Shown: one piece after another, positions 36,674 to 46,314 of the stretch
Layout: the number at the start of each line of letters is the position of its first letter
Position numbering within the stretch: position 1 is the first letter of the stretch
Source of the DNA: Brevibacillus laterosporus
GTDB lineage: Bacteria > Bacillota > Bacilli > Brevibacillales > Brevibacillaceae
Length of the DNA: 64,000 nt
Direction: 5' to 3'
Assembly: GCA_007833815.1 (NCBI GenBank)
Contig: CP033464.1
Location: 1 to 64,000 of the forward strand
Position numbers and translations under genes: made by a program
The notes under the pieces: generated by a model
Told to the model about the DNA's origin: nothing
Database searches by the model: none
What the model saw: the letters and a program-made list of their open reading frames with translations, nothing else

Positions 36674-37777
36674 TTATGCAGTCAATAGTCTTTTGCCTTC
36701 GGCAAGAATGTTCAAACTTGCGTTTACGTCTCTGTCCCATTCGCTGTGGCAACTTGGGCACGTCCATTTACGCAAATTCAGGTTTTTAACCTCTTTGTTT
36801 TGGTATCCACAGCACGAACAAATCTGAGAGGAAGCAAATGTTTTTCCTACTGCAACGACAGTGCGACCATACCAGGATGCTTTGTATTCAAGCATGGTTC
36901 TGAACTGATACCAAGACACTTCGCTAATAGCTTTGGCTAACTTGTGATTCTTCATCATGTTTGATACCTGCAAATCTTCAATCGCAATGATGTCGTGGTT
37001 TTTGACAATATGCGTTGAAATCTTTTGCAAATAGTCTGTTCGTGCATTTGCAATCCGTTCATGGATTCGAGAAACCTTAATCCGTTGCTTATTCCAATTT
37101 GAGGAACCTTTCACACGTCTGGAAAGGATGCGTTGTTCACGAATTAGTTTTCGTTCCATATTCCTCAGGAATTTTGGATTTTTAAATACTTCTCCATTGG
37201 ATAGAATAGCGAAATCTTTAAGTCCAACGTCAATCCCGACTTCTTTGTTCGTTTTCGGCAATTGTTGTACATCTGTTTCCACTAACAACGAGACAAAGTA
37301 TTTGCCAGAAGGATTACGTCTGATTGTAGCGTTTAAAATACGACCTTCCACTTCTCTTGATTTTGCAAAGCGAACAAGACCAAGTTTTGGGAGTTTGATT
37401 TTATTTTCTACAATCGCCATATTTCCGTTCGTGTGTTTGGTTGTATAGGATTGAACCTTGTTCTTTTTGCTTTTGAAACGTGGTGCATCATTTTGTTTTT
37501 TGAAAAATCGTGAAAAGGCGTCTGCAAGATTCTTTAAAGACGATTGAATAGCTATGCTATCTACTTCTTTGAGCCAAGTTAATTCTTTTTTCAGATTAGG
37601 TAGTTCGGAAGAACACGTTCCATATGACAACCTATTACCTGTCTTATTGTACGTATCGTTCCACTTAGCCAAAAAGTGATTGAAAACGAATCGACTACAT
37701 CCAATCATTTTAGCAATGAGAACTTCTTGTGCCTTGTTGGGAAATATACGGAATTTGTATGCTTTGTTCACTACCAT
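36674..37777 (-). CDS. tnpB: TnpB, IS605-family RNA-guided nuclease
   Basis: 367 residues, full length, related to the ancestors of Cas12. An N-terminal helix-turn-helix region ([11 protein letters not shown]), the OrfB core and a split RuvC nuclease are present. The three acidic residues are in place: Asp183 in [10 protein letters not shown], Glu267 in IAIEDLQV and Asp350 in DRDVNAS. A zinc finger with two CxxC pairs (CSCCG and CPSC) lies between the last two. All key residues are kept, so it may be active. ATG 37777 follows GAGGTGAG, just after the tnpA remnant stop. Confidence 0.93.
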   Translation of the reverse strand: MVVNKAYKFRIFPNKAQEVLIAKMIGCSRFVFNHFLAKWNDTYNKTGNRLSYGTCSSELPNLKKELTWLKEVDSIAIQSSLKNLADAFSRFFKKQNDAPRFKSKKNKVQSYTTKHTNGNMAIVENKIKLPKLGLVRFAKSREVEGRILNATIRRNPSGKYFVSLLVETDVQQLPKTNKEVGIDVGLKDFAILSNGEVFKNPKFLRNMERKLIREQRILSRRVKGSSNWNKQRIKVSRIHERIANARTDYLQKISTHIVKNHDIIAIEDLQVSNMMKNHKLAKAISEVSWYQFRTMLEYKASWYGRTVVAVGKTFASSQICSCCGYQNKEVKNLNLRKWTCPSCHSEWDRDVNASLNILAEGKRLLTA

Positions 37778-37782
37778 TGATC

Positions 37783-37989
37783 TCACCTCACTTTCTGATT
37801 TTGAATGTATTGTCGTATTTGTGCTTCTGTGTGTTCACTAACCGTTGCCACAAAATAAGAAGGATTCCAAATATTCCCACCCTAAAGCTTCTTTTTAAGC
37901 TGGGGGAACTCTTTAAATAGCAACCTTGCCGAAACGCCTTTTAACGCTTTGATGATACTCGGAATTGAATGTTGCGGACTACAATCATT
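37783..37989 (-). pseudogene. TnpA (Y1 transposase) C-terminal remnant
   Basis: About 68 codons read as the end of an IS200/IS605 TnpA: PQHSIPSIIKALKGVSARLL, then FKEFPQLKKKL, a TAG stop where the family has Trp, then [19 protein letters not shown] and QNQKVR. The 5' half with the HUH metal site is missing; the catalytic tyrosine side (PSYFVATV) is kept. So the gene is both truncated and broken by a nonsense change. Confidence 0.8.
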
Positions 37990-38186
37990 TCCCCTCCCAT
38001 GTTATTCACCTCAATGATAGGATAGCACATGTCAAAGTTTTTCAAATTATTCTGTCTAAATATCAGCGTTTTTATTGATCACCAAGTCAACATATGTCGG
38101 ACAATTAACATGTCAGAAGACACGCTTTGCCCGAAGCCGATTCATCTCATGATTAAAATCACGTAGTGTTCTCGAATAATTCATAA
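37990..38186. other. Left flank of the IS element; no gene seen
   Basis: AT-rich stretch that probably contains the left end of the element (around 37990-38035 there is a ribosome-binding-site-like GGGAGGGG on the minus strand in front of the missing tnpA start). Confidence 0.3.
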
Positions 38187-38234
38187 AACAACAGTGATCT
38201 CCTTCTCAAAAGCAGATCACTGTTGTTCTCTTTT
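38187..38234. terminator. Terminator downstream of the sftA operon
   Basis: AACAACAGTGATCT pairs exactly with AGATCACTGTTGTT; T-rich tails exist on both strands. It lies 15 bases beyond the stop at 38249. Confidence 0.85.
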
Positions 38235-38248
38235 CATCATTCTTCTGT

Positions 38249-38653
38249 TTACTTGTTCTCCATGGTTACGCCTGGATTGTATCGTTTAAGGTAATGAAAC
38301 ATCTCCTCTTTTTGTAAAACCGCATGCTCAGCCGACATGTTATGCTGTGTAAGATATTCCGATAAGGCTTTCGTTCCTTTTTCCATACGGCGTATAGCAG
38401 CATCAGGTGTTGTCAACATAGCGGGTACCAATAGTTGATAATACCACGTTCCCTTCTCTTCCTCCGATACATCTACGGAAAACTCGATATCAGGATGCTC
38501 AAAAGCAAATAGCGTGTCGAATAAATCAGAGGTTGTCAGGTCTTGAGTTGTAGGAATTGAGATACGCCAGACAGATAGATAGTATTCTTCATTAAACAGC
38601 GCCAGCTCCTCTGTAACAAGCTGGTACGACTTTCGATCATGATTCACTTCCAT
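38249..38653 (-). CDS. Hypothetical protein downstream of sftA
   Basis: 134 residues, acidic, no signal or membrane segment. Aromatic-rich N-terminal half (YYLSVWRISIPTTQDL) and an acidic helical tail. It follows sftA by 39 bases with AGGGGG before ATG 38653 and shares its terminator, so it is probably cotranscribed. I do not recognise the family. Confidence 0.8.
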   Translation of the reverse strand: MEVNHDRKSYQLVTEELALFNEEYYLSVWRISIPTTQDLTTSDLFDTLFAFEHPDIEFSVDVSEEEKGTWYYQLLVPAMLTTPDAAIRRMEKGTKALSEYLTQHNMSAEHAVLQKEEMFHYLKRYNPGVTMENK

Positions 38654-38692
38654 CTTCAGAACCCCCTTGTAGTTGGTAGCTTTTCTTACCCG

Positions 38693-41536
38693 CTAAAATA
38701 AACTACTTCCTTCCCCTAATGCTTGAGCATCCTCTGCTGTAATTAGCACTGTGCGTGGTTTGCCACCATTTTGACCCGCAACGTAACCGCTAGCCTCCAT
38801 CATTTCAATTAAACGTGCAGCACGATTATATCCGATACGGAATCTACGTTGTAAACTTGAAGCGGACGCTTGCGCTTGCTCGGCTACAAACACAAGTGCC
38901 TCGTGGAACAGGGGATCATCCCCCATCTCAATTGATGAGACTTGTGCCTCTAATTCTTCCCTCGTAAAAATATATTCTGGCTTACGTTGTTTCTTGATCA
39001 CAGATGTCACTGCATCAATTTCGTCATCGTTTACATAGTTTCCTTGCAAACGAATCGGTGCCGTTCCGCTTTCTAAAAAAAGCATGTCCCCTCTTCCAAG
39101 CAATCGTTCTGCTCCACTCTGATCCAAGATCGTGCGGGAATCAATTTGAGAGAAAACAGCAAAGGCAAGACGTGTAGGAACGTTAGCTTTAATATTTCCC
39201 GTAATGATATCTACGGATGGACGCTGCGTAGCAAGCAATAAATGAATACCGCAAGCTCGTGCTTTCTGGGCAATTCGGATAATGCAGTCCTCAACATCTT
39301 GCGGGGAAACCATCATCAAATCAGCCAATTCATCAATGATAATTACAATATATGGTAATTGATCGTCTGTTGTTTGGTTGTAGCGTTCAATATCACGTAC
39401 GCCTGCCTCAACGAATAGGGTGTAGCGTTTTTCCATCTCTTCCACAGCCCATTTTAAGGAGGCAGTTGCTTGTTTGGCATCCGTGACAACAGGAGTAACC
39501 AGATGAGGCAGATTATTATATGGGGCTAATTCCACCATTTTAGGATCAATGAGCAACAATCGTACTTGCTCTGGTGTAGATTTAAATAACAAACTTATAA
39601 TAATCGAATTGATACAAACACTTTTTCCTGATCCAGTTGATCCTGCTACTAAGCCGTGTGGCATCTTTTTAATATCTGCTACGATCGGCTCTCCACCAAT
39701 ATCCATCCCAAGTGCGATAGCAAGTGGCGAAGGGTGGTTCTTAAATTTATCAGACTCCAGTATACGTCGAATAAATATAGGCTCACTTTTACTATTCGGA
39801 ACCTCTATACCGACTGCATTTCGTCCAGGGATGGGAGCTTCTATACGAATATCCTTGGCAGCCAAATTTAATTTAATATCATCAGAGAGACTAGTGATTT
39901 TATTTACTTTAACTCCAGGTGCCGGTTGTAGCTCAAAACGCGTCACCGAAGGACCTTTGACTATATTAACCACATTCGCATTTACATTAAAGTTACTAAG
40001 TGTCTCTTCTAGCAATCTCTTCTGCTCCAATGTATGCTCGTAATCATCTTCGGTTAAAGCCACAGTAGGTGTTAACAGAGAGATCGTAGGAAACTCATAC
40101 ACAGGTAGTTGTTCGGACAATTCTTCTTGCGTAGATGCAGGCTTTTCCCATTGATTTGTAGTGTGAAGCGGTGGTGCTGATTGCGTTACTTGAGCGTATT
40201 GCACTGGCTCTGTTGGTTGCACAGGTTGAGGCACAGATTCTTCGGCTTGGACGGAATACGCAGATGCATCCAATGTGTTTTCCATCTTTGCTGCCACATA
40301 GGAAAATGGAATAGGCAAGATTGGTTTGTTAACCCCCATCTTAATCTCTTCATCAGCTATTGAAGAGCCGTGTACATGATCCTGTTGTAGCATGGTATTC
40401 CCAGTATCATGCTCGTCACGCAAATGGTGTTGAATAATAGAGTTCTGCCCCTGCTGCTCAGAATCTACCTGTCCATTAGCAACCACTAGGTTATGTAGCT
40501 CTGCTTGCTCCACTGCTTCTGGTTTCATATCCTCTGCCGCTTCTAGCTTCGCTTGCTCTATTACTTCTGGTTTCATAACCTCTGTCGCTTCTGGTTCTGT
40601 GCGCTTCGTCAGCTCCCTTGCGCTTTGCTCGGTCATTCTCCCTCGCCTTGCTTCTTGTAAACGTTGAGCCGCCGCAGCTGCCGCTTGCTCTCTCCAAGAA
40701 TCGACTTCTGCATTTTCTTGCTCCTGCTGTTGTTTTTCTCCCTGAATCGACTCTCCAACTTTCACAATAACGATCTGTCCATCCTCATTAATTCGAGCTT
40801 GTCGAACCTGTTCATTTTTAACTGTGCTATCGCCTTCTTTGATTTTCCCATAGATCGGAGAGAAAATTTCTGTGGGTGTAAATGGTTTTTTAGGTCTATA
40901 TAGCTCAGGCTGATTGTAGTCGTCTTGTGGAGTGGGACTAGCAATATTTCCATCATGATGTGCAGACTGAGGAGAACGACTACTATATCGTGGATCTGTA
41001 TCCATTTGCTGCCCTCGTTGCGTGTAGCTATCTGTAATAGGTCGCTCTAGGGAACTTTCTTTCCATTTCTGACGATCTTCTGATTCAGAAGCCATTCGTT
41101 CCTGTTGCATATAAAGATAATCCGCATCGCTCTTACTCTCTCTTGAATTCCGCAGTCCCTGCTCGCTTTTTTGTTGTTGATTGCGTTGGTACTGAGACGG
41201 CATCTTATCCGAAGCAATATCCGTCAGATGCCTTTTTGTTTTCCGTTGCTTATCTAATTCGTTGTCTGACACCACAGGGAAACGGAAAAATCGCGGGCGT
41301 GTTCTTTCCATAAACTCGTCTAAATCTTGTTCATTATGATTACGCGGATAAATATTTTTGGTGCGCGCTTTCGTAGAAGAAGTCTGCCTCGCTTGACGGC
41401 TAACAGATTCTGTCGGTTGCTCTTCATCTATAGGAACGTATTTAGCTTCCCGATTATCCCCTTGGTCACTTACTTCTACCTCTACTTCCATCATCTCTTG
41501 CCAAAATTTCTTTAAACGTTCAAACAAACTAGCCAT
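38693..41536 (-). CDS. sftA: SftA, soluble FtsK/SpoIIIE-family DNA translocase
   Basis: 947 residues, almost the length of B. subtilis SftA, which clears DNA from the closing septum. There are no N-terminal membrane helices, unlike SpoIIIE. A long charged, Gln/Glu-rich, poorly ordered region (1-480) includes a degenerate repeat of KPEAxEQA-type units near 310-350. The motor follows: alpha domain from about 490, Walker A VAGSTGSGKSVCINS near 625, Walker B YIVIIIDELADLMM and ATQRPS, and a C-terminal winged-helix gamma domain (SSLQRRFRIGYNRAARLIE) that reads SRS/KOPS-like sites. It is first of a two-gene unit. Confidence 0.95.
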   Translation of the reverse strand: MASLFERLKKFWQEMMEVEVEVSDQGDNREAKYVPIDEEQPTESVSRQARQTSSTKARTKNIYPRNHNEQDLDEFMERTRPRFFRFPVVSDNELDKQRKTKRHLTDIASDKMPSQYQRNQQQKSEQGLRNSRESKSDADYLYMQQERMASESEDRQKWKESSLERPITDSYTQRGQQMDTDPRYSSRSPQSAHHDGNIASPTPQDDYNQPELYRPKKPFTPTEIFSPIYGKIKEGDSTVKNEQVRQARINEDGQIVIVKVGESIQGEKQQQEQENAEVDSWREQAAAAAAQRLQEARRGRMTEQSARELTKRTEPEATEVMKPEVIEQAKLEAAEDMKPEAVEQAELHNLVVANGQVDSEQQGQNSIIQHHLRDEHDTGNTMLQQDHVHGSSIADEEIKMGVNKPILPIPFSYVAAKMENTLDASAYSVQAEESVPQPVQPTEPVQYAQVTQSAPPLHTTNQWEKPASTQEELSEQLPVYEFPTISLLTPTVALTEDDYEHTLEQKRLLEETLSNFNVNANVVNIVKGPSVTRFELQPAPGVKVNKITSLSDDIKLNLAAKDIRIEAPIPGRNAVGIEVPNSKSEPIFIRRILESDKFKNHPSPLAIALGMDIGGEPIVADIKKMPHGLVAGSTGSGKSVCINSIIISLLFKSTPEQVRLLLIDPKMVELAPYNNLPHLVTPVVTDAKQATASLKWAVEEMEKRYTLFVEAGVRDIERYNQTTDDQLPYIVIIIDELADLMMVSPQDVEDCIIRIAQKARACGIHLLLATQRPSVDIITGNIKANVPTRLAFAVFSQIDSRTILDQSGAERLLGRGDMLFLESGTAPIRLQGNYVNDDEIDAVTSVIKKQRKPEYIFTREELEAQVSSIEMGDDPLFHEALVFVAEQAQASASSLQRRFRIGYNRAARLIEMMEASGYVAGQNGGKPRTVLITAEDAQALGEGSSLF

Positions 41537-41858
41537 ACCTACTAGTCCTCTCTTCCTCTCTTAATTTAGAAAAGCTGGCTTTTCTGTGTTCTCGCTACGT
41601 AACTGGCTGCTTTTCCCGATAAACTTTAGAGAAGCGATGCTGAGGGATTACTTTGAATTCCTCTTCCTTCTGTTTCCTGTTTGCACAGAAGGGTATGTCA
41701 TCCATTTTATCACGAATTGTACAACCAGAGGGGTCAATTCAATTTTTTGGAACAAATTTCGAAACCATCTGGATTCTCATGCGTATAACCTTTTGAAGGA
41801 ATTTATACAACCTAGATCTTCTACTATGACTACCCATTTGAAAAGAGGTGCTTTTTTT
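41537..41858. other. Divergent region between sftA and the lipoprotein gene
   Basis: 322 bases holding two divergent promoters. An open frame in phase with the lipoprotein extends back to 41586, but it has no ribosome binding site and no family resemblance, so I do not count it as coding. Confidence 0.4.
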
Positions 41859-43166
41859 ATGAAAAAAACAACTGTAGGAGCTGCTGTATTGGCGTCATCT
41901 GTTTTAGTAATGACAGGTTGCTCAACGGATGGAGTAATGCTTCGAGATGCTACCCTAAATAGTTTAGAAAAAGGAAGTTACAATCTTGCTGGCTCATTTA
42001 AACTAACAGGTAATTTTGATGAAGTTTTGAAAAAACAACAAGCGCTAACAGATGAACAAGCAGGAATTCTGCAAAGCGTGAAAGACGGCATTTCATTTGA
42101 AGGTGTTCAAGCCGACACAAGTTCTAAAATAACAATGACTCTAAACAACGATAAAGCTTTACGTGACCACAAAGTGTGGGAAGGTAAAGACAAAGCGTCT
42201 GTTGAAATGATTGTTGATAAACAAGATATCTATCTGAAGTCTCCTATCGACAAGAAATATCTAAAATATGCTCAAGATATGCAATTGGCTGGCACAAATA
42301 ACCTTGATCCAGCCCTTGTGAAAAAGTTTAGCGAAGATGTAAACAAACTATCGATGAATTTCGCTAACAAATACATCAAAGGCTTTGATTTTAAAGGCTC
42401 CTCTGTACAAAACAAAGGAGAAGAAACTGTTAAATTACCAAACGGTGAAGAATTAAAAGCAACTCACTTGACTATTGAGCTAGATACGAAAAACATCATT
42501 GAATTAGCTTACTATATTGCAAAAGATGCTACTGTTAATCCAGAAGTTCGCTCTTTCGCAATTGATTTGGCGTCTATGGCTAACAAATTCTCTGATCAAA
42601 TCATTGAGCCTAAGAAAACTCTTCTAAAAGACGAAGAATATCGCAAAACAGCTACAGAGCAAGTAGATCTTTTGGTAGCTGCTGCGAAGGTTGGTATTTC
42701 TGATTTTGAAAAAGAAAATAGCCCAGAAAAACTAGTAGAATTAGCTAAAACAGAAGGTGGATTACAAAACCTGAAGTTGAAATTGGACTACTGGATTGAT
42801 AAAGATAAATTGCCAGTACGCTCTAGCGTTACAATTGATGTTGCCGTGAAAGATCCATCAGCAACCGCGAAAGACGCAACGCCGATTACTTTTGGTCTAA
42901 TTTCTGAAAGCTACCAATGGAACTTTGGTAAAGCAACACCATTCGTAGTTCCTGGCAAGAATGATTTCATTAACTATTCTGATCTAGCTAAAGATAAAGA
43001 AGCGATCAAAAACTTTGATGAAAAAGGCTTCTTCCACAAAATCATTAAAGAAGTACAAAAACAAGAAGAAGAAATGAAAGCATTTGAAGCTGAAATGGAA
43101 GAATTAGAAGCTAAAGAAAAGGCTGCTGAAGCTAAACCAAAAACTCCTGAAACGAAAGCAAAATAA
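41859..43166 (+). CDS. Secreted lipoprotein of unknown function
   Basis: 435 residues. Start ATG 41859 with AAGAGGTG upstream. A signal peptide with a clear lipobox (VLVMTGCST) would anchor it on the outside of the membrane by Cys. The mature part is Lys/Glu-rich and alternates strands and helices, and it ends in an acidic coiled coil (about 400-420) and a Pro/Lys tail. Large repeats were not seen. No catalytic motif recognised; a ligand-binding or LppX/LolA-like role is possible but unproven. The terminator follows at once. Confidence 0.8.
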   Translation: MKKTTVGAAVLASSVLVMTGCSTDGVMLRDATLNSLEKGSYNLAGSFKLTGNFDEVLKKQQALTDEQAGILQSVKDGISFEGVQADTSSKITMTLNNDKALRDHKVWEGKDKASVEMIVDKQDIYLKSPIDKKYLKYAQDMQLAGTNNLDPALVKKFSEDVNKLSMNFANKYIKGFDFKGSSVQNKGEETVKLPNGEELKATHLTIELDTKNIIELAYYIAKDATVNPEVRSFAIDLASMANKFSDQIIEPKKTLLKDEEYRKTATEQVDLLVAAAKVGISDFEKENSPEKLVELAKTEGGLQNLKLKLDYWIDKDKLPVRSSVTIDVAVKDPSATAKDATPITFGLISESYQWNFGKATPFVVPGKNDFINYSDLAKDKEAIKNFDEKGFFHKIIKEVQKQEEEMKAFEAEMEELEAKEKAAEAKPKTPETKAK

Positions 43167-43182
43167 GCACTTAGCTTATACA

Positions 43183-43220
43183 AGAAAGACCGTAGATGCA
43201 ATCATCTACGGTCTTTCTTC
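43183..43220. terminator. Terminator between the lipoprotein and HD genes
   Basis: AAGAAAGACCGTAGAT pairs with ATCTACGGTCTTTCTT; it can serve both convergent genes. Confidence 0.9.
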
Positions 43221-43225
43221 ACATT

Positions 43226-43834
43226 TTACGCTAACAAATACCCTTTTTCTACCGCACTGTTAATCAATTCCTCGGCATATGTCCAAAGTGACTCAGAACC
43301 CTCCTGAATCGGTTGTTTAACACGTTTGATCACTTGATCCCTAGTAATGTGATTTGTTTTCCAGGTAGCTCCTTCTGTGTAGTAATTAAACAACAGAGGT
43401 TGAAAACGATCCAAAGCGGCAGCAAAACGTGCTTCTGGGGTATTCCTCTGTTCGAATTCTTCCCACAATCCCTTAAGCTCCAATTCCTGATCTTCAGGTA
43501 ATAAGGCATAAATTCGTTTGGCAGCAGCTTGTTCACGTACTTCTTTATCAAGATTCCCCTGTTCGTCATACACATATGTATCTCCCGCATCAATTTCCAC
43601 AATATCATGCAACAACAACATTTTTATCACTCGTAACAAATCTACCTCTGTGTCACTAGCATGTTCCTGTAAAACTGTCGCTAACATCGCTACATGCCAT
43701 GAATGCTCCGCGTCATTTTCACGCCTAGAGCCGTTCAATAGTAAGGTCTGTCGGTAGATATGTTTCATTTGATCAATTTCTCTTAAAAATTGGAGCTGCT
43801 GTTCTATTCGTACTCCTATTTGATTCAAATTCAT
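43226..43834 (-). CDS. HD-domain phosphohydrolase (YfbR-like)
   Basis: 202 residues. The metal-binding HD motifs are visible: NDAEHSWHVAMLA (first His), LLLHDIVEIDAGDTY (His-Asp) and AALDRFQPLL (Asp). This matches the HD_3/YfbR group, deoxynucleoside 5'-monophosphate phosphatases. ATG 43834 has AGGTAGAAGGGAG; the in-frame start at 43894 is less likely. Nucleotide clean-up is the probable role. A cre-like TGTAAGCGCTGTAA lies about 30 bases upstream (43864-43877). Confidence 0.88.
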   Translation of the reverse strand: MNLNQIGVRIEQQLQFLREIDQMKHIYRQTLLLNGSRRENDAEHSWHVAMLATVLQEHASDTEVDLLRVIKMLLLHDIVEIDAGDTYVYDEQGNLDKEVREQAAAKRIYALLPEDQELELKGLWEEFEQRNTPEARFAAALDRFQPLLFNYYTEGATWKTNHITRDQVIKRVKQPIQEGSESLWTYAEELINSAVEKGYLLA

Positions 43835-43944
43835 GTTATTCTCCCTTCTACCTTTTTCTCGTTGTAAGCGCTGTAATTTTAACAGATGATTCAAACTTTT
43901 CTTACTTTAGATCGACGCATTATTCGTTTGAAGTAAGTTTAGGA

Positions 43945-43973
43945 AGAACCTCCCGTTAGATACAGGAGGTTCT
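43945..43973 (-). terminator. Terminator of the UMP-kinase-like gene
   Basis: AGAACCTCC pairs with GGAGGTTCT. The tail on the minus strand is only TTCCT, so termination may be weak. Confidence 0.55.
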
Positions 43974-44020
43974 GTTTTCCTTTATAAAGACAAGTTCGGC
44001 AAAAAGCCCATTCTTTCCTT

Positions 44021-44764
44021 TTAAAGAGGCGAAAGTACCGTATTTACTTGATCAGAAACCAGTGTTCCGAGATTCTCGCCTTCACAAATTCGCTTCATCA
44101 CATGCTTTTTATCAAAATTAAAGACATGGATAGGCAGAGCATAGTCACGAGCCAAAATGATGGCGGACTGATCCATCACCTTCAAGCCTTGGCTAATCAC
44201 ATCATCATAACCAAGTGATTCATACAGCCTTGTATCTGCCAAAATACGAGGGTCTCCATTCAGTACGCCATCTACACCATGTTTAGCGACAAGGATTGCA
44301 TCTGCTTCCATCTCTAAAGCTCGTTGTACCGCAGGATAATCCGTTGTCACATAAGGCTGACCATTTCCACCTGCAAAAATAATGACATGCCCCTTTTCTA
44401 AATGATGGATAGCTCGTAAACGAATGTAAGGCTCTGCTACTGAATTAATTGGGTTCGCAGTCATCACACGTACCTCATGATCTGTTCTGTTGTTCAACAC
44501 ACCACGTAGCATCAGACTGTTAATAACGGTTGCCATGGTTCCGATATTGTCTGCTTCCACTCGTCCAATACCCCATTCATTGGCCATATTTCCTCGAAAA
44601 ATATTGCCTCCACCAATGACTATGGCTACCTCCACGCCTAACTGTAGTAACGACTCTACTTCATCAGCAATGTGTGTCAATTTGCTTGGTTCAAAACCAA
44701 ATTCCTTGTCTCCAGCTACAGCTCCACCACTTAATTTGACCAACACTCGCTTATATCTCGGCAT
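44021..44764 (-). CDS. UMP kinase-like (PyrH family) amino-acid kinase-fold protein
   Basis: 247 residues with the PyrH layout: KRVLVKLSGGAVAG, VAIVIGGGNIFRG, the DNIGTMATVINSLML helix, and GNGQPYVTTDYPAVQRALE. PyrH makes UDP from UMP and is hexameric. The canonical pyrH of Bacillales lies between tsf and frr; here no translation genes are near, so this looks like a second paralogue. In it, motifs such as IRLRAIHHLEKG replace the usual RRAIRHLEKGR. ATG 44764 follows AAGGGGGAG. Confidence 0.85.
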   Translation of the reverse strand: MPRYKRVLVKLSGGAVAGDKEFGFEPSKLTHIADEVESLLQLGVEVAIVIGGGNIFRGNMANEWGIGRVEADNIGTMATVINSLMLRGVLNNRTDHEVRVMTANPINSVAEPYIRLRAIHHLEKGHVIIFAGGNGQPYVTTDYPAVQRALEMEADAILVAKHGVDGVLNGDPRILADTRLYESLGYDDVISQGLKVMDQSAIILARDYALPIHVFNFDKKHVMKRICEGENLGTLVSDQVNTVLSPL

Positions 44765-44852
44765 AGCTCTCCCCCTTAGATTGTGGAAGATTTCCTCCCG
44801 TATTGTAATCAAAAATTAGGGGTTTTGGCAATCTTTTCAAGAAAAAAATTAA

Positions 44853-45635
44853 CTAACAATAATCTCGCATCATACCACACAACTCGTTTTGCAGTGCTCC
44901 TCCACTTACAATCATGCTAACTAGGCGTTCGGGATGATAAGGTTCATACGTAAAGACTTCTTCATGCCAACCAGTAATTTTTGCTCCCGCTTCTTGAGCG
45001 ATTAATACACCAGCAGCCACGTCCATCATATTTGTTTTTTCCATTACTACATAATCAAGCCAGCCATTTGCCAGCAAGCAGAAGTCTAACGCAGGAGAAT
45101 AATTTCTCATTAAACGTTTCGTATGTAAGAACAAACCTCTAGTTGTCTCCTGTTCCTGCTCTCTTGTCAAAGCATCTCTGCCTCGCACATAAGAACCGGT
45201 CGCACGGGCAAGCACATTTTTGTCACTTACCTGCATAGGCTTGCCATTTAAATAAGCTCCTTTGCCCTTTTCTGCCCAAAATAGTTGGTCAGCTATCGGA
45301 TTATACACGACTCCCAATATCAACTCTCCACGGTACTCTAGAGCTATCGAAACAGAGAAATAAGGATGTCCCACAAAGAAATTATTAGTACCGTCCATTG
45401 GATCAATAACCCACAAATACTCGTCACCTCGGCTTACTGTCCCAATTTCTTCAGAGTAAATGGAGTGATCGGGAAAATGCCGGTGAAGCACTTCAATAAT
45501 TCGACGCTCACTCTCCCGATCTTCTACTAACTTTACATCATTGTGCGATTCCAATTCAGGGATTAATTGTTGAGAAAAACGTTGCTTTAAATAAGCTCCC
45601 GCTGTATGTGCTGCCTCTTTAGCGATTTCTAACAT
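44853..45635 (-). CDS. Inositol monophosphatase family protein
   Basis: About 260 residues with the metal-dependent phosphatase signature: YSEEIG (Glu), then WVIDPMDGTNNFFVG (DPxDGT) and WLDYVVMEKTNMMDVAAGVLI (Asp). Substrates in this family include inositol phosphates and related sugars, or NADP and PAP; none can be chosen from the sequence. ATG 45635 follows AGGAGAG. It starts 73 bases after the thioesterase gene, possibly one transcript. Confidence 0.92.
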   Translation of the reverse strand: MLEIAKEAAHTAGAYLKQRFSQQLIPELESHNDVKLVEDRESERRIIEVLHRHFPDHSIYSEEIGTVSRGDEYLWVIDPMDGTNNFFVGHPYFSVSIALEYRGELILGVVYNPIADQLFWAEKGKGAYLNGKPMQVSDKNVLARATGSYVRGRDALTREQEQETTRGLFLHTKRLMRNYSPALDFCLLANGWLDYVVMEKTNMMDVAAGVLIAQEAGAKITGWHEEVFTYEPYHPERLVSMIVSGGALQNELCGMMRDYC

Positions 45636-45708
45636 GGCCACTCTCCTATCTCTCTTTAGCTGTTCATATTGCACATATCATTCATCCCAGGGCTTGATTA
45701 GGTAATGC

Positions 45709-46191
45709 CTAGACTCTCCCCCGATCAATCATAACAAAGGTTCCTGTACCATGCGCAATCAGGTGCCCTTGATCGTCATAGACACACCCCTGCATTGTTG
45801 CCATTAGCCCACCTTTATGAATGAGCTTGGCGACTGATGTCAGCTTCTTACCTTTCCCTGGGCGCACATAACGTATTTGTAGATCACTCGTAACAGCAGC
45901 CTTTCCTTCTTTGGCCAATAATTTATTAATCAGGGAACCCATCGTATTATCAATTAGTGTTGCCGTAACACCACCATGAACAATCTTCAAGGAATTATGC
46001 ATGTAAGGAGTGATCGGAACCTCAAATTGATAAGTTGTTTCGTCAATAAAAGCTCCTTGCAATCCTAAGAATCCGGACAGATAAGCACTGTTTCGCTCAC
46101 GCTTCTGCTTAATTGCCTGTAGGGCCAAACGAAGAATTTCTCGCTCCTCATCCGTGCCTTCACTTATGATTTGTTGCCATTCTTCCTGCAT
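45709..46191 (-). CDS. PaaI-type hotdog-fold thioesterase
   Basis: 160 residues, hotdog fold. Key segments: HNSLKIVHGGVTATLIDNTMG with the HGG motif and the catalytic Asp, then SDLQIRYVRPGKGKKLT, and the final strand GHLIAHGTGTFVMI. Hydrolysis of acyl-CoA, often phenylacetyl or hydroxylated aromatic forms, is expected. AAGGAGG precedes ATG 46191. The substrate is unknown. Confidence 0.9.
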   Translation of the reverse strand: MQEEWQQIISEGTDEEREILRLALQAIKQKRERNSAYLSGFLGLQGAFIDETTYQFEVPITPYMHNSLKIVHGGVTATLIDNTMGSLINKLLAKEGKAAVTSDLQIRYVRPGKGKKLTSVAKLIHKGGLMATMQGCVYDDQGHLIAHGTGTFVMIDRGRV

Positions 46192-46314
46192 CTAATAAAG
46201 CCTCCTTAGCTAACGATAGCCTGACATATGGTAATGTTGATCCTCTTATGATCATACAAAAAAAGAAGGGGAAACAAAAGCAGACATCTACTACCGTGTG
46301 TACCCTATCACGTA

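Larger units (their letters stand above)
36574..37989 (-). mobile_element. IS200/IS605-family element with intact tnpB and decayed tnpA
   Basis: The element reads on the minus strand: a tnpA remnant, tnpB, then the right end. The right end lies at 36574-36673 and ends in a conserved stretch (CGTACTTAGGAATCTCGTGG, then GAGGTTCAAG). The same stretch occurs alone at 46383-46425, which supports the boundary. The left boundary is uncertain; it lies beyond 37989 and may reach about 38035. With tnpA dead the element cannot move itself. Confidence 0.8.

Noticed and set aside
38000-38190. Possible CRISPR-like or repeat structure near the tnpB element
   Set aside because: No direct repeats with regular spacing; only the IS left flank and a terminator hairpin.
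40491-40697. Minus-strand open frame with repeated Glu/Arg units inside sftA
   Set aside because: It is an out-of-frame reading of the low-complexity linker of SftA.
41586-41858. N-terminal extension of the lipoprotein frame
   Set aside because: No ribosome binding site; the ATG at 41859 has AAGAGGTG and starts a clear lipoprotein signal peptide.
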